Assembly (NCBI GenBank): GCA_013041835.1
Contig: JABDRH010000016.1
Coordinates: 1 to 6,064, forward strand
From: Desulfatitalea sp.
GTDB lineage: Bacteria > Desulfobacterota > Desulfobacteria > Desulfobacterales > Desulfosarcinaceae
Length of the DNA: 6,064 nt
Reading direction: 5' to 3'
The notes beneath the pieces are model-generated. The model was not told the origin of the DNA. It did not search any database and saw nothing but the letters and a program-made list of their open reading frames with translations. A program made the position numbers and the translations under genes. This document shows, one piece after another, positions 5,799 to 6,064 of the stretch (position 1 is its first letter; each line of letters opens with the position of its first letter).

Positions 5799-6064
5799 AT
5801 GCCTGACTCTGAAATATTGCGCGTGATGGTGGTGGACGATACCGTCGTTTACCGTAAGATTGTCAGCGATGTGCTGGCCGAAATACCGGGTGTGGAAGTC
5901 GTCGGTACGGCGCATAATGGCAAGGCCGCATTGTTCAAGATCAAAACGCTGAAGCCGGACCTGCTTACACTGGACATCGAGATGCCTGAAATGAACGGCC
6001 TCGAAGTACTCCAGCACCTGCGCAAAGAGGCTGCGCCGGTGGGGGCCATCATGCTCAGCACGCT
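5799..6064 (+). CDS. cheB: CheB-type protein-glutamate methylesterase, N-terminal receiver only (3' truncated by window edge)
   Basis: ATG 5799 is preceded by a purine-rich site (GGGAAACGGAG, ending 3 nt upstream). The window contains 88 complete codons and the frame stays open at the edge. The visible part is a receiver with D13-D14, phospho-acceptor D59 in TLDIEMPEMNG, and T88 at the end of IMLST. The combination VEVVGTAHNGKAAL, then LLTLDIEMPEMNGLEVL, then IMLST is characteristic of CheB rather than single-domain CheY. The methylesterase catalytic domain would lie to the right of the window, so its presence is inferred. CheB removes methyl groups from, and deamidates, receptor glutamates/glutamines once phosphorylated by CheA. 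The 71-nt gap after cheW shows no clear promoter, so it likely belongs to the cheA-cheW transcript. A receiver fused to something else remains possible. Confidence 0.82.
   Translation, partial: MPDSEILRVMVVDDTVVYRKIVSDVLAEIPGVEVVGTAHNGKAALFKIKTLKPDLLTLDIEMPEMNGLEVLQHLRKEAAPVGAIMLST

Overview
The window reads as part of the chromosome of a flagellated Gram-negative bacterium, most likely a member of the Desulfobacterota (former Deltaproteobacteria; Desulfobacterales-like). This is inferred from the style of the succinate dehydrogenase iron-sulfur subunit, the moderate GC content, the large multi-domain CheA with a C-terminal receiver, and sigma-28-type promoters. No rRNA or other taxonomic marker is present, so the assignment is tentative. 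All recognised genes lie on the + strand.

Layout. Bases 2-418 are the 3' end of an sdhB/frdB-type iron-sulfur subunit gene, functionally unrelated to what follows. The 235-bp gap after it holds one copy (455-519) of a hairpin-forming repeat, then a near-consensus sigma-28 (FliA) promoter (551-577). Next is a 251-aa CheY-type receiver fused to a STAS-like domain (654-1409). The 384-bp gap at 1410-1793 holds a second, inverted copy of the repeat (1441-1500), then another near-perfect sigma-28 promoter (1667-1693), which leads into a 1134-aa CheA hybrid kinase (1794-5198). A 161-aa CheW (5242-5727) and the 5' end of a CheB-like methylesterase gene (5799 to the window edge) follow closely in the same direction.

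How it works together. CheA (HPt, P2-like, dimerisation, kinase, two CheW-like regulatory domains, receiver) and CheW would form the receptor-bound signalling core. CheB would act on receptor adaptation. The REC-STAS protein is a plausible additional phosphoryl acceptor. The two sigma-28 promoters, each with exact 11-nt spacing, tie both transcription units to late flagellar gene expression, so this is probably a flagellar chemotaxis locus.

The points most worth a second look are the inverted repeat pair bracketing the REC-STAS gene and its promoter, the paired sigma-28 promoters, the REC-STAS fusion with a degenerate STAS signature, and the unusual CheA architecture with an arginine-pair-rich insert splitting its first CheW-like domain. 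I see no CRISPR array, tRNA, complete mobile element or clearly unprecedented system.
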